Shown here one piece after another: positions 34,971 to 43,847 of a DNA stretch of 64,000 nucleotides. Numbering within the stretch: the first letter of the stretch is position 1; each line of letters opens with the position of its first letter. This stretch comes from Couchioplanes azureus. GTDB taxonomy: Bacteria > Actinomycetota > Actinomycetes > Mycobacteriales > Micromonosporaceae. Position numbers and translations under genes: made by a program. Location of the stretch: assembly GCF_014648355.1 (NCBI RefSeq), contig NZ_BMQY01000003.1, positions 780,999-844,998 on the forward strand, given 5' to 3'. The notes below the pieces were generated by a model that made no database searches, was not told where the DNA came from, and saw only the letters and a list, made by a program, of their open reading frames with translations.

Positions 34971-35801
34971 TTACTCCTGGCCGACCTCGAACCGGACGAA
35001 GCGGGTGACCTCGATGCCGGCGTCGGCGGCGACCTGCTTCACGGTCTTCTTGTTGTCGGTGACCGACGCCTGCTCGAGCAGGACGAAGTCCTTGAAGAAG
35101 GAGTTCACCCGACCCTCGACGATCTTGGGCAGCGCCTGCTCGGGCTTGCCCTCCTCGCGCGCGGTCTCCTCGGCGATGCGGCGCTCGTTCTCGACCGTCT
35201 CGGCCGGCACCTCGTCGCGGGTGAGGAACTTGGGCCGCATCGCGGCGATCTGCATGCCGACGGCGCGGGCGTCGTCGGCACCGGCCTCGTCGTCCTTGCC
35301 GGTGTACTGCACCAGGACACCGACCTGCGGCGGCAGGTCCTGGGCCTTGCGGTGCAGGTAGACCGCGACGTTGCCGTCGAGCTCGGCGAAGCGGTTGACG
35401 ACGATCTTCTCGCCGATCTTGGCGGAGAAGTCCTGGACCAGGTCGGCGACGGCGCGCCCGTCCTCCAGCGAGGAGCCGAGCAGCGCGGCGGCGTCCGCGG
35501 CCTTGATCTTGGCACCGTGCTCGACCAGCTGCTGACCCAGCGCGACGAAGTCGGCGTTCTTGGCGACGAAGTCCGTCTCGCAGTTCAGCTCGAGCAGCGC
35601 CGTGCCGGAGTGGGCGACGATGCCGTTGGCGGCGGTGCGACCCGCGCGCTTGCCGACGTCCTTGGCACCCTTGATGCGCAGGAACTCGACGGCCTTGTCG
35701 AAGTCACCGTCCGACTCCTCGAGCGCCTTCTTGCAGTCCATCATGCCGGCGCCGGTGAGGTCGCGGAGCTTCTTGACGTCCGCGGCGGTGTAGTTGGCCA
35801 T
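34971..35801 (-). CDS. tsf: elongation factor Ts
   Basis: 276 residues from ATG 35801 (AGAGAG is 4 nt upstream). The N-terminal UBA-like domain begins [26 protein letters not shown]; the core has the TDFVAKN motif needed to displace Mg from EF-Tu ([17 protein letters not shown]). Exchanges GDP for GTP on EF-Tu. Longer frames upstream read through the intergenic hairpin and lack conservation. Confidence 0.98.
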   Translation of the reverse strand: MANYTAADVKKLRDLTGAGMMDCKKALEESDGDFDKAVEFLRIKGAKDVGKRAGRTAANGIVAHSGTALLELNCETDFVAKNADFVALGQQLVEHGAKIKAADAAALLGSSLEDGRAVADLVQDFSAKIGEKIVVNRFAELDGNVAVYLHRKAQDLPPQVGVLVQYTGKDDEAGADDARAVGMQIAAMRPKFLTRDEVPAETVENERRIAEETAREEGKPEQALPKIVEGRVNSFFKDFVLLEQASVTDNKKTVKQVAADAGIEVTRFVRFEVGQE

Positions 35802-35840
35802 GGCTCTCTCTTCGATCCTCTGAGTATCGGGTCTGCGGGC

Positions 35841-35864
35841 GCCGGCCGCCGTGCGGCGGCCGGC
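35841..35864 (-). terminator. hairpin between rpsB and tsf
   Basis: Perfect 10-bp stem GCCGGCCGCC / GGCGGCCGGC with a GTGC loop in the 77-bp rpsB-tsf gap. Conserved gene order suggests partial attenuation or mRNA stabilisation, not full termination. Confidence 0.6.
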
Positions 35865-35878
35865 GGCCCCCTGAGGAA

Positions 35879-36721
35879 TTACTCCGCGGCGGTCGCGACC
35901 GGCTGCTCGGCCTCGTCGGCCTTCTTCTCGGCGCCCTCGTAGAGGTCGCGCTCCCACTCGGGCAGCGGCTCGCCGGCGGCGACGGTGGTGGCCTCGGGCT
36001 TGGCGTCGGCGTCGCCGCCACGGCCCCGGCCGGAACGGGCGATCAGGCCGTCGGCGACCGCGGTGGCGACGACCTTGGTCAGCAGCTCGGCGGAGCGGAT
36101 CGCGTCGTCGTTACCCGGGATCGGGAAGTCGACCTCGTCCGGGTCGCAGTTGGTGTCGAGCACCGCGATGACCGGAATGCCCAGCTTGCGGGCCTCGTCG
36201 ACGGCGATGTGCTCCTTCTTGGTGTCGACGACCCAGATCGCCGACGGCACCTTCGTCATGTCCCGCAGGCCACCGAGGGTCTTGGTGAGCTTGGTCTTCT
36301 CGCGGAAGAGCTGCAGGGTCTCCTTCTTGGTGTAACCCGCGGCGGTGCCGGTCAGGTCACCCAGGGCCTCGAGCTCCTTCATGCGCTGCAGACGCTTGTA
36401 CACCGTCTGGAAGTTGGTGAGCATGCCACCCAGCCAGCGGTGGTTGACGTACGGCTGGCCGACGCGGGTCGCCTGCTCGGCGATCGCCTCCTGGGCCTGC
36501 TTCTTGGTGCCGACGAAGAGGATGTGGCCACCCTCGGCGACGGTGTCCCGCACGAAGCTGTACGCCTTCTCGATGTAGTCGAGGGTCTGGCGCAGGTCGA
36601 TGATGTAGATACCGTTGCGCTCGGTGAAGATGAAGCGCTTCATCTTCGGGTTCCAGCGCCGGGTCTGGTGCCCGAAGTGGACACCGCTCTCCAGCAGCTG
36701 GCGCATGGTCACGACGGCCAT
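35879..36721 (-). CDS. rpsB: 30S ribosomal protein S2
   Basis: 280 residues from ATG 36721 (AGGGAGCAATTCACC just upstream). [44 protein letters not shown] and [15 protein letters not shown] are canonical S2 blocks. The C-terminal 45 residues ([21 protein letters not shown]...EQPVATAAE) form the acidic tail typical of high-GC actinobacteria. First gene of rpsB-tsf-pyrH-frr-cdsA. Confidence 0.98.
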   Translation of the reverse strand: MAVVTMRQLLESGVHFGHQTRRWNPKMKRFIFTERNGIYIIDLRQTLDYIEKAYSFVRDTVAEGGHILFVGTKKQAQEAIAEQATRVGQPYVNHRWLGGMLTNFQTVYKRLQRMKELEALGDLTGTAAGYTKKETLQLFREKTKLTKTLGGLRDMTKVPSAIWVVDTKKEHIAVDEARKLGIPVIAVLDTNCDPDEVDFPIPGNDDAIRSAELLTKVVATAVADGLIARSGRGRGGDADAKPEATTVAAGEPLPEWERDLYEGAEKKADEAEQPVATAAE

Positions 36722-37086
36722 GGTGAATTGCTCCCTGTGATCCCTGGTTGTCACGCTCACCGGCGGTGGGCGTCCTGGCGCCCGGTCGCCGGCCCGGAGT
36801 GGGCCCGAGGCAATCGGGACCAGGGAGGGCCGTCGCTGACGGCTCATGATCGAACATGGCACTGATCGATACACAGCAGCGGCAGAGGGCGCGCGAGGTC
36901 GACCGCGCAGGGCGGTCGCCGCCGACAAGCATACGCCGTGCGCCGGGATGCTCGCTCCCGGGCTGGTCCGGGCGGTGTTTGCCGACCCTCTAGCACGGCT
37001 GCGCCGCCACCGGGCGTTATCCACATTTGTGTCCCGTCCACAGCCCCGGTGGGCGACTCCGGCCCTCCGCCGCCAGGCTGACGGGC
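36722..37086. other. divergent region between rpsB and yraN, no gene
   Basis: 365 bp of non-coding DNA that must contain the rpsB promoter and 5' leader (minus strand) and the yraN promoter (plus strand). A TATGCT at about 36928-36933 on the minus strand could be a -10 box, but a matching -35 is not evident. No conserved RNA element was recognised. Confidence 0.45.
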
Positions 37087-37446
37087 ATGACGAAGCAGAG
37101 ACAGGCGGTCGGCGCGTACGGCGAACGCCTCGCGGAACGCCACCTGAGCGCCCAGGGGCTGGTCGTCCTCGCCCGCAACTGGCGCTGCCGCGACGGCGAG
37201 GTCGACCTGATCCTCCGCGACGGCGAGGACGTCGTGTTCTGCGAGGTGAAGACCCGGCGCGGCGAGGCGTACGGAAGCCCCGCCGAGGCCGTCGACCGCG
37301 CCAAGGTCCAGCGGCTGAGGAAGCTGGCCTCCCGCTGGCTGGCACAGAGCACCCTGCGGCCCCGCGAGGTCCGCTTCGACGTGGTGGCGGTCACACCACA
37401 GCCCAAGGGGGCAACCCGGGTCGAGCACCTGCGCGCGGCGTTCTGA
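37087..37446 (+). CDS. yraN: UPF0102/YraN family nuclease-like protein
   Basis: 119 residues from ATG 37087. A restriction-endonuclease-like fold is signalled by [45 protein letters not shown], which holds the E-x(n)-D-L and E-V-K (PD-(D/E)xK) residues, and the DVVAV strand near the C-terminus. Family function is unproven; it is always found with comM and dprA. Its TGA is followed directly by the comM ATG. Confidence 0.93.
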   Translation: MTKQRQAVGAYGERLAERHLSAQGLVVLARNWRCRDGEVDLILRDGEDVVFCEVKTRRGEAYGSPAEAVDRAKVQRLRKLASRWLAQSTLRPREVRFDVVAVTPQPKGATRVEHLRAAF

Positions 37447-38985
37447 ATGAGCTACGCGAAAGTGCTGTGCGTCGGCCTCGTCGGCGTGCGCGGCCACCTC
37501 GTCGAGGTCGAGGCCGACCTCTCCCCCGGCCTGCCCGCCGTGGTGCTGACCGGGCTGCCGGACACGGCGCTGAGCGAGGCGCGCGACCGGGTCCGTGCCG
37601 CCCTGGTCAACTCGGGTCAGGCCTGGCCCAACCGGCGGATCACCGTGAACCTCCTGCCCGCCGCGTTGCCCAAGCACGGCAGCGCCTTCGACCTGGCGAT
37701 CGCGTGCGCGCTCCTGGCGAGCGCCGGGGAGCTGCCGCTCGCGCCGCTGGAAGGCGTCGTCGTGCTGGGCGAGCTCGGCCTCGACGGCACCGTGCGCCGC
37801 GTCCGCGGGGTGCTCCCCATGGTCACGGCGGCCGTCGAGGCGGGCGCCACCCGCGTGGTCGTACCGGTGGGCAACGCCCGGGAGGCCGCCGTCGTGCCCG
37901 GGATAACCGTCGGCCCGGTGGATTCGCTGCACCGGCTCGTCGCCTTCGTCAAGGGCGGCACGCCACTGCCGGACCTCCCTCCCCGCCGGTGCGCACCCGT
38001 TGCCGCCGGCCCCGACCTTGCGGACGTGGCCGGCCAGGAGCTGGGCCGCTATGCGATCGAGGTAGCCGCCGCCGGCGGGCACCACGTGGCCATGGTCGGG
38101 CCACCGGGCGCCGGGAAGACGATGCTGGCCGAGCGCCTGCCCTCGATCCTGCCCGAGCTGGACGACGCGTCGGCGCTCGAGGTGACCGCCCTGCAGAGCA
38201 TCGCCGGCGTCCTGCCACCGGGCGGCACGCTGGTCAGGCGGCCCCCGTTCCAGGCGCCCCACCACAGCGCGAGCCTGGCGGCCCTGGTCGGCGGCGGCGC
38301 GGGCCTGGCGCGGCCCGGCGCGATCTCCCTCGCCCACCGCGGCGTCCTGTTCCTCGACGAGGCGCCCGAGTTCGCGCAGCCCACCCTGCAAGCCCTGCGC
38401 CAGCCTCTGGAGAGCGGCCGCGTCGTCCTGGCCCGCTCACGCGGCACGACGGAGTATCCGGCCCAGGTCCAGATCGTCCTGGCCGCGAACCCCTGCCCCT
38501 GCGCGAACCCGGCCGGAGATCAGCATTGCCAGTGCTCGGCGATCGCCCGCCGCCGTTACCTGGGCAGGCTCTCGGGTCCGCTCATGGACCGCATCGACAT
38601 CCACATCAAGCTCGCACCGCTGGGCGTCGCCCAGCTCCTGACGCCGGACACGCCGGCCGAGTCGTCCGCCCAGGTGGCGGTCCGGGTCGCGAGGGCCCGC
38701 GGCGCCGCGGCGGCGCGCTGGTCCGGCCGGGGCTGGAGGGTCAATGCCGAGGTGCCGGGGCCGCAGCTCCGCCGGCCACCCTGGCGCCTGCCGCCGCAGG
38801 ACACCCGGGCGCTGCGCAACGGGTTGGAAAGGGGCTCGCTGTCGGCCCGCGGCTTCGACCGCACGCTGCGGCTGGCGTGGTCGATCGCGGACCTCGACGG
38901 ACGGGACCGACCGAACGGGTCCGACGTGGACGAGGCCGCTCAGTTGAGGATGGGAGAAGCGCATGACCGTCACGCCAGGCGTTGA
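37447..38985 (+). CDS. comM: YifB/ComM family Mg-chelatase-like AAA+ ATPase
   Basis: 512 residues. The N-terminal Lon-protease-like ChlI domain has VEVEADLSPGLPAVVLTGLPDTALSEARDRVRAAL; the AAA+ core has Walker A MVGPPGAGKTMLAERLP and Walker B GVLFLDEAPEF; and the C-terminal Mg-chelatase domain has CPCANPAGDQHCQCS (Zn-binding Cys). ComM is a branch-migration helicase used in natural transformation; its role in actinobacteria is not settled. Overlaps dprA by 23 bp. Confidence 0.95.
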   Translation: MSYAKVLCVGLVGVRGHLVEVEADLSPGLPAVVLTGLPDTALSEARDRVRAALVNSGQAWPNRRITVNLLPAALPKHGSAFDLAIACALLASAGELPLAPLEGVVVLGELGLDGTVRRVRGVLPMVTAAVEAGATRVVVPVGNAREAAVVPGITVGPVDSLHRLVAFVKGGTPLPDLPPRRCAPVAAGPDLADVAGQELGRYAIEVAAAGGHHVAMVGPPGAGKTMLAERLPSILPELDDASALEVTALQSIAGVLPPGGTLVRRPPFQAPHHSASLAALVGGGAGLARPGAISLAHRGVLFLDEAPEFAQPTLQALRQPLESGRVVLARSRGTTEYPAQVQIVLAANPCPCANPAGDQHCQCSAIARRRYLGRLSGPLMDRIDIHIKLAPLGVAQLLTPDTPAESSAQVAVRVARARGAAAARWSGRGWRVNAEVPGPQLRRPPWRLPPQDTRALRNGLERGSLSARGFDRTLRLAWSIADLDGRDRPNGSDVDEAAQLRMGEAHDRHARR

Positions 38986-40429
38986 GCGGCAGCCGAACAA
39001 GGACCAGCCGCACGGCGATCACCATGGTCCCTCCAACCGCCGCCAACCGCCCGCCGACCCTCGATCGGTCGCCGGCCCTCAACCGTCCGCCAGCCCTCAA
39101 CCGTCCGCCGACCCTCAACCGTCCGCCGACCCTCAACCGTCCGCCGACCATCGGCGGTCCGGCGGCGACCAGCCACGCGGTCAGGCCGCCCCGACTCGGC
39201 GGCATGTGGGTGGCGTGCCGCAAGATTCCGATCGGCTGGCGCGGGTCGCGCTCACGTGGCTGGCCGAGCCCGGCAACCGGATCGTCTGGCAACTCGTGCA
39301 GGCCCACGGCGCCGAGGAGACCCTCCAGCGGCTGATCGGCGGCGACATACCCGAGGCCGCCCTGCGTACGGCTGTGGCCACCCGCTCGACGTCAGCAGAC
39401 CCGTGGCGGGTCGCCGAGGTCGCCCTGCGCCGCGCGCAACGGCTGGGCGCCCGGGTGGTCGTGCCGTCCGACGACGAATGGCCCGCCGGTGTGCAGTCGC
39501 TGGCGACGCTCGAGCTGGACGCCGGCGGCCGGATCAACCGCGACGTCAAGCCCCCGTTGTGTCTCTGGGTGCGCGGTGCACGGCCGCTGAGCGACGCCCT
39601 CGAGCGATCGGTGGCGGTCGTCGGGGCGCGGGCCGCCACGCCGTACGGCCTGCGCGTGACGGCGGATCTCGCGTACGGGCTCGCCGAGCAGGGGTGGACG
39701 GTGGTCTCCGGCGGGGCGTTCGGGATCGACGCCGCCGCGCACCGGGCGACGCTGGCGGCGGGCGGGTTCACGGTCGCGGTGCTGGCGTGCGGCGTCGACC
39801 GGCCGTACCCGGTGGGCAACACGGCCTTGTTCGAGCAGGTCGCCGAGAGCGGGTTGGTGATGAGCGAGTGGCCTCCGGGCGCGGAACCGCTGCGGCACCG
39901 GTTCCTGATCCGCAACCGCGTCATCGCCGCGGCGACGACCGGCACGGTGGTGGTCGAGGCGGCGGCCCGCAGCGGCGCCGTGCAGACGATGAGCCGTGTG
40001 GTGGCCTTGAACCGGCGCGCCATGGTCGTACCCGGCCCCGTCACCTCGGCGATGTCGGTCGGCTGTCACGAGCTGCTGCGCCGATATCCGCAGGCGCGGG
40101 TCGTGACGGGTGTCGCGCACGTACTCGACGAGGTCGGCCGGATCGGTGAGTATCTGGCGGAGCCTGCGCGGGGCGGTGACCATGCCCGGGACGGCCTCGA
40201 CGAGGAATCGGCCCTGGTGCTGGAGGCGGTGCCGCGCCGCGGGATCGCCGGCCCCGAGGAACTGGCGGCGAGGGCCGGCCTGGGTCTGCGCACGGTGCTG
40301 CGGCGACTGTCGCTCTTGGAGATCAAGGGCCTGGTGGTACGCCGGGAGGGCGGAATCGCACTGGCGGCGTTGGCGAGGACACCGGTCGCCCGCACCGACA
40401 CGCCATCGCGGACCCGGTCCCCGGCATGA
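38963..40429 (+). CDS. dprA: DNA processing protein DprA with repeat N-terminal extension
   Basis: 488 residues, about 100 more than usual. The DprA Rossmann core has VAVVGARAATPYG, LAEQGWTVVSGGAFGIDAAAHRATL and FLIRNRVIAAATTGTVVVEAAARSGA; the C-terminus has a winged-helix DprA_WH domain (ELAARAGLGLRTVLRRLSLLEIKGLV). DprA loads RecA on single-stranded DNA. The first 60 residues are Pro/Gln/Ser/Asp-rich, with (QPSADP)n repeats from an 18-bp tandem repeat at about 39060-39150. ATG start within comM. Confidence 0.95.
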   Translation: MTVTPGVERQPNKDQPHGDHHGPSNRRQPPADPRSVAGPQPSASPQPSADPQPSADPQPSADHRRSGGDQPRGQAAPTRRHVGGVPQDSDRLARVALTWLAEPGNRIVWQLVQAHGAEETLQRLIGGDIPEAALRTAVATRSTSADPWRVAEVALRRAQRLGARVVVPSDDEWPAGVQSLATLELDAGGRINRDVKPPLCLWVRGARPLSDALERSVAVVGARAATPYGLRVTADLAYGLAEQGWTVVSGGAFGIDAAAHRATLAAGGFTVAVLACGVDRPYPVGNTALFEQVAESGLVMSEWPPGAEPLRHRFLIRNRVIAAATTGTVVVEAAARSGAVQTMSRVVALNRRAMVVPGPVTSAMSVGCHELLRRYPQARVVTGVAHVLDEVGRIGEYLAEPARGGDHARDGLDEESALVLEAVPRRGIAGPEELAARAGLGLRTVLRRLSLLEIKGLVVRREGGIALAALARTPVARTDTPSRTRSPA

Positions 40430-40715
40430 CGAGGCCCGCCACCGGACCGATTCCGTACGCAGGCCCGGGCATGACAGGTCTGCTGTCCCGTGCACCTCCT
40501 GGAGGCGGTGTCACAGAGCCCTGTGGTCTTCTGCCTCCCACGGGCGCAGATATCACCACGCCGGGCGCTATCACCACGCCGGGCGTTGAGGAGCCTCTGT
40601 GCCCGACCTCGCCGCTCCGATCGCAGGCGGTTCGGTAGCCGCGTGGCATCGGCCGCGCTCCGCGCGGGGCAGCGAGGCCGGAATCCGCGGCGCCCCGCGA
40701 GGGAGCGGAGCCGAC
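40430..40715. other. non-coding segment at the left edge of the accessory region
   Basis: Contains two adjacent 17-bp copies of TATCACCACGCCGGGCG (40548-40581) and GC-rich inverted-repeat-like stretches near 40660-40710. No open frame with coding character. It marks the boundary between dprA and the accessory genes; no tRNA or obvious attachment site was found. Confidence 0.45.
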
Positions 40716-40955
40716 TCAGCCTTCGGTGTCGTCCAGGTCTCGACGATGGACCTTCATCCACGCCTCCACATCTTCGGTCAGCCAAACCTTGCCCTGCGCC
40801 AGATCCGCGATCGGCGCGGGGAAGTCGGCCCTGCTGGTGATCTGGTACGCCCGCTGCCGGCTCACCCCGCCCAGACGGACGCGGATCTCGTGCGCACCCA
40901 TGAGTCGGATCGACTTAGCCACATGATCGACCGTAGGCGCATGACTATTAGCCAT
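40716..40955 (-). CDS. AlpA/excisionase-like small HTH protein
   Basis: 79 residues from ATG 40955, or 61 from ATG 40901. HEIRVRLGGVSRQRAYQITSRADFPAPIADL followed by GKVWLTEDVEAWMK is the AlpA/MerR-like excisionase fold: helix-turn-helix, wing and final helix. Proteins of this class act as phage or plasmid regulators or recombination directionality factors, but also appear as lone chromosomal genes in actinobacteria. It is divergent from the Cys-motif gene at 41006 across 50 bp, which contains a 12-bp palindrome. Its presence supports a mobile origin for the segment. Confidence 0.8.
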   Translation of the reverse strand: MANSHAPTVDHVAKSIRLMGAHEIRVRLGGVSRQRAYQITSRADFPAPIADLAQGKVWLTEDVEAWMKVHRRDLDDTEG

Positions 40956-40958
40956 GGG

Positions 40959-40970
40959 TCAACTTGTTGA
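40959..40970. promoter_or_regulatory. palindrome between the AlpA-like and Cys-motif genes
   Basis: TCAAC-TT-GTTGA, perfect arms, 4 bp upstream of the AlpA-like ATG. TACAGT at 40994-40999 is a plausible -10 box for the plus-strand gene, leaving a leader of a few bases at most. Confidence 0.4.
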
Positions 40971-41005
40971 GAGACAGCTAGTTATGGAGCAACTACAGTG
41001 GCTCC

Positions 41006-42316
41006 ATGACTACCCCCCGTGGGAGGAGCCCAGATCCGGCTCCGCACCCCACCACCCACAGACGCCACTGGCGCAGCCTGTGGCGCCGTTGCGTATGCGG
41101 CCACCAGGCCTCCTGCCCCTTCCGCGCGGCACGAGATTCCCCCTTCGGCCCGGCCCGAGACTCCGGCGTGCAGTGGACCCGCGAGGGTCTTCGAACCGGC
41201 GCAGACGTCGGCGGTCCCGAAGATTCTGCGACTCCCGCGAACGACACGGCAACTCGGGATGCCGGATGGTTCGGGATTCTCCCACCAACCCGCGAGGCTT
41301 GGAGACGGCCGCCTGAGGTCGCTCCGCCCGCGGCGGCATCCGCCTATCCGCCGACGTCGGCCGGCCACCCACCAACAGATCACCGGTCCGCCGGCGAACG
41401 CCGCCCGCGTTGGGCCTCCACAAGCAGAGCCTCGCCGCCCGACGTTCCTTCTCGGCGAGCCCCCATCCCCCTCGTCCCGCAGCCGCGGAAAGCACGAGGC
41501 CAGCACCAGGCGCGGGAACCGGCGCGAGCCGGGCATTCAGCGAACCACATCCGGGTCGGCGGAAGCGAGACAGCCCGAGCGGACGGCTACCCCACAGCGG
41601 CGCAGAACCCTCGGAGCGAAGACACACGCCACGCTCGTTACATCCCCCACAACGGAGTCGTGCCAGTACGCGACAGGATTGACGCAGAAGCACGGCCAGC
41701 CGCTAACGCGCTCGGCGAAGCAACACAACGAACCCGCGACGCCCCACCACTCGAAACACCACCACCCAGGAACACGCACGGCCAAGTAGAACCGCGAGCC
41801 CGCAACCCTCCGCCGGTTGAAACACCACTGGCCAGAAACGCGCTCCGCGAAGCAACACAGCGAGCGCCCAACCCCGCGCGCACCGAAGCACAGTGGACGC
41901 GCCGCGCGCCGCTCGAAGGTTTGTCCCAGACTCGGCAACTCTTGCACGAGGAGGCACGTCCACCGAGCAGGGCCTGTCCGACGACGGCAAACGATGCAGG
42001 CAGAGCGCGAGACGGGACTCTCGCCAGTACAGGCGTCGGATGGTGGCATACCGGCTCATCCTCTTCAGCTGACACAGCGGCGCGCCGGCTGAAGCTTCTC
42101 GTCGATTCCACGGAGGATCGCGGCCCGTCCGAGGCCGGAATTTTCTCGCCTTCCGCTCATGGGCCTCCTGCGGGCCCGGCCTTCCCGGCGCACCCACCGC
42201 GGCGGGAAGGCGGCGTACCGGACTGGGCGGCGCCCACCGTGGCCTTCGACCAGATCGGCAGAGCCGGCGCGCTCACACCGGCGCAGGCTTTCCGTGCGAA
42301 TCGGGGCCGCACGTGA
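41006..42316 (+). CDS. large Pro/Ala/Arg-rich protein with N-terminal Cys motif, function unknown
   Basis: 436 residues. The N-terminus has THRRHWRSLWRRCVCGHQASC, with C29, C31 and C37 arranged as a compact metal-binding-like knuckle next to a basic helix. The central 330 residues are low-complexity (Arg, Thr, Pro, Ala; repeated ARNALREATQRAP-like blocks) with no domain. The end reads DWAAPTVAFDQIGRAGALTPAQAFRANRGR, which looks conserved compared with the middle. I recall similar Cys-knuckle/ALTPAQ-type hypothetical proteins in Micromonosporaceae, but have not searched. Other frames over this stretch are also open, so codon evidence is weak. Could bind zinc and nucleic acid; unproven. Confidence 0.55.
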   Translation: MTTPRGRSPDPAPHPTTHRRHWRSLWRRCVCGHQASCPFRAARDSPFGPARDSGVQWTREGLRTGADVGGPEDSATPANDTATRDAGWFGILPPTREAWRRPPEVAPPAAASAYPPTSAGHPPTDHRSAGERRPRWASTSRASPPDVPSRRAPIPLVPQPRKARGQHQAREPARAGHSANHIRVGGSETARADGYPTAAQNPRSEDTRHARYIPHNGVVPVRDRIDAEARPAANALGEATQRTRDAPPLETPPPRNTHGQVEPRARNPPPVETPLARNALREATQRAPNPARTEAQWTRRAPLEGLSQTRQLLHEEARPPSRACPTTANDAGRARDGTLASTGVGWWHTGSSSSADTAARRLKLLVDSTEDRGPSEAGIFSPSAHGPPAGPAFPAHPPRREGGVPDWAAPTVAFDQIGRAGALTPAQAFRANRGRT

Positions 42317-42485
42317 CCTTCACCGGCACGCATCGTGCCGCAGATGCAGAGAGCGAAGACAGTGACCATTTCCCAGTACGACTCGAGCGCCTCGGCTCGA
42401 CGTCGCCTGAACCCACCCGGTTACTCGCCGCACCTCGTCGGCGAGCGTCCGTGCGCGCCGAGCGGGCGACCTCTCGGGGCCGCGC

Positions 42486-42992
42486 ATGGTGAACTTCCCG
42501 CACCCGGCATGGCCACCGATCGAGCATCTGGGCAGGCCGCCCGGATGGGACTGTGCGGCATGCGCACAGCCGTGGCCCTGCACCCAGGCGAAGTCGGAAC
42601 TCCTCGTCGAGTTCGCGGGCCGTCCCACGTTGTTGACGTTGTACTTGTCCTCCTACATGTCCGCCGCGGCCAAGGATCTGACGGCTCACGACGGGCGCCC
42701 ACCGGCCGATCTCTGGCAGCGGTTTCTGGGGTGGATTCCGCAAACTGGGCCCGGCACACCGCCGGGACCAATTCCCAGCACACCGCCCGAAGAAACTCCC
42801 GCACCGACGGAGGAAACTCCCAACACACCGCCCCGAGAGACTCCCAGCGCACCGCCGGAGCAAGCCCCCGGCACACCGCCCGGAGAAACTCCCGGCACGC
42901 CCCCGGAAGAGACACCCGGCACACCACCGGGCGGAACGCCCGGCACACCGCCGGGATCTGCGCCGGAGAGCGACGCAACGGGCGATCAGTAG
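42486..42992 (+). CDS. small CxxCxxxWPC protein with TPPE repeat tail, function unknown
   Basis: 168 residues. Residues 1-85 form a compact domain: FPHPAWPPIEHLGRPPGWDC, then CAACAQPWPC (C23, C26, C32) and a helical stretch LLVEFAGRPTLLTLYLSSYMSAAAKDL. This is probably a treble-clef or ribbon-like metal site with three Cys plus one unseen ligand. The rest is (TPPEETPG/TPPGGTPG)n, encoded by degenerate 24-bp repeats at about 42745-42960. Its Cys signature has the same spacing as that of the convergent neighbour (42986), suggesting a shared fold. Tail-to-tail overlap of 7 bp with that gene. Confidence 0.65.
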   Translation: MVNFPHPAWPPIEHLGRPPGWDCAACAQPWPCTQAKSELLVEFAGRPTLLTLYLSSYMSAAAKDLTAHDGRPPADLWQRFLGWIPQTGPGTPPGPIPSTPPEETPAPTEETPNTPPRETPSAPPEQAPGTPPGETPGTPPEETPGTPPGGTPGTPPGSAPESDATGDQ

Positions 42993-43264
42993 TAAGTGCC
43001 GGCGTTTCGCTGGCGGAGCGTGGTCCGCGATGCGTGTATGTGCGGATGCTTCGCGGGAACGCCTCGCCGGAGGGCCGCGGTCAGGCCGTGACAGGCGAGA
43101 GCGTGCGGGTCGCAGGGCCAGAAGGCGCGGCATGTGGTGCAGAAACCGTCGTCGCGGGGCCAGTGATCCCGATACAGGCCATAGGCCAGGCGCCAGATCA
43201 AGGGATCTGCTCCGGTAGGTGGATCGGCGGGCGGATGCTCCGGATCTCCGTCGAAGGTCGACAC
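42986..43264 (-). CDS. small CxxCxxxWPC protein, function unknown
   Basis: 92 residues from GTG 43264 (GGGGGTGGCC upstream); 118 if read from 43342. LIWRLAYGLYRDHWPRDDGFC leads into CTTCRAFWPC (C42, C45, C51), followed by DPHALACHGL with a further His54 and Cys58, so four to five metal ligands are available. The motif CxxCxxxWPC matches the neighbour at 42486 exactly. No known domain recognised. It is transcribed away from the GntR-type gene, whose promoter region (43265-43442) is shared. Confidence 0.65.
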   Translation of the reverse strand: MSTFDGDPEHPPADPPTGADPLIWRLAYGLYRDHWPRDDGFCTTCRAFWPCDPHALACHGLTAALRRGVPAKHPHIHASRTTLRQRNAGTYY

Positions 43265-43396
43265 GGCCACCCCCGGATGACGCAACAGTGAAGGGCAGAC
43301 GGCGGCCGGGACCTTGGGGGACCGCCGACCGCCGCTGGCCACGCGATCAAGCTCGGCCTTCTCAGCGTGGCGGGACGATCATACCTACGTTCTTTC

Positions 43397-43412
43397 GTAC
43401 GTACAATATTAT
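43397..43412 (+). promoter_or_regulatory. GntR gene promoter with GTACGTAC palindrome
   Basis: An AT-rich island in GC-rich DNA. GTACGTAC (43397-43404) is a perfect palindrome overlapping TACAAT (43402-43407), a good -10 hexamer; TATTAT follows. GT-N-TAC half-sites are typical GntR operators, so autoregulation is likely. Confidence 0.55.
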
Positions 43413-43442
43413 GGAGCATCGTGACCACGTACGGTGTCAGTC

Positions 43443-43847
43443 ATGATCGATCCCTCGGCCGACCGCGCGGTGTTCCGCCAGCTCGCCGACCTGCTGCGCG
43501 GCCAGATCGAGTCCGGCGACCTCGCACCTGGCGAGCCGTTGCCGAGCGAACTGCGCCTCGCCCAGGAGTACGGCATCAGCCGCACGACGGTCCGGCAGGC
43601 GATCGGCCAGCTCCGCACCGAGGGCCTGGTCACGGTCGACCGTCCTCGGGGGACGTTCGTGCGCGTGCCTGAGCCGATGGAGACGGTGACCCTGGGCCGC
43701 GGCGAGAAGGCCGGAGCGCGCATGCCCACCGACGCCGAGCGCCGCACCTACCGCCTCGGCGAGGGCGTGCCCGTCCTGGTCGTCACGGCAACGGACGGCA
43801 CGGTCACGGTGTACCCCGCCGACCGCGTCCAGCTGACCCGCCCCTGA
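43443..43847 (+). CDS. GntR family regulator, shortened
   Basis: 134 residues from ATG 43443 (a GTG 9 nt upstream is possible). The GntR winged helix is complete: FRQLADLLRGQIESGDLAPGEPLPSE, LAQEYGISRTTVRQAIGQL, GLVTVDRPRGTFVRVP. Instead of a UTRA or FCD effector domain of 100-150 residues it has only about 55 residues (RRTYRLGEGVPVLVVTATDGTVTVYPADRVQL), a small beta-rich tail. Such mini-GntR proteins are common in actinobacterial integrative elements (KorSA-like) and in stand-alone small-protein clusters. Likely controls its neighbours. Confidence 0.88.
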   Translation: MIDPSADRAVFRQLADLLRGQIESGDLAPGEPLPSELRLAQEYGISRTTVRQAIGQLRTEGLVTVDRPRGTFVRVPEPMETVTLGRGEKAGARMPTDAERRTYRLGEGVPVLVVTATDGTVTVYPADRVQLTRP

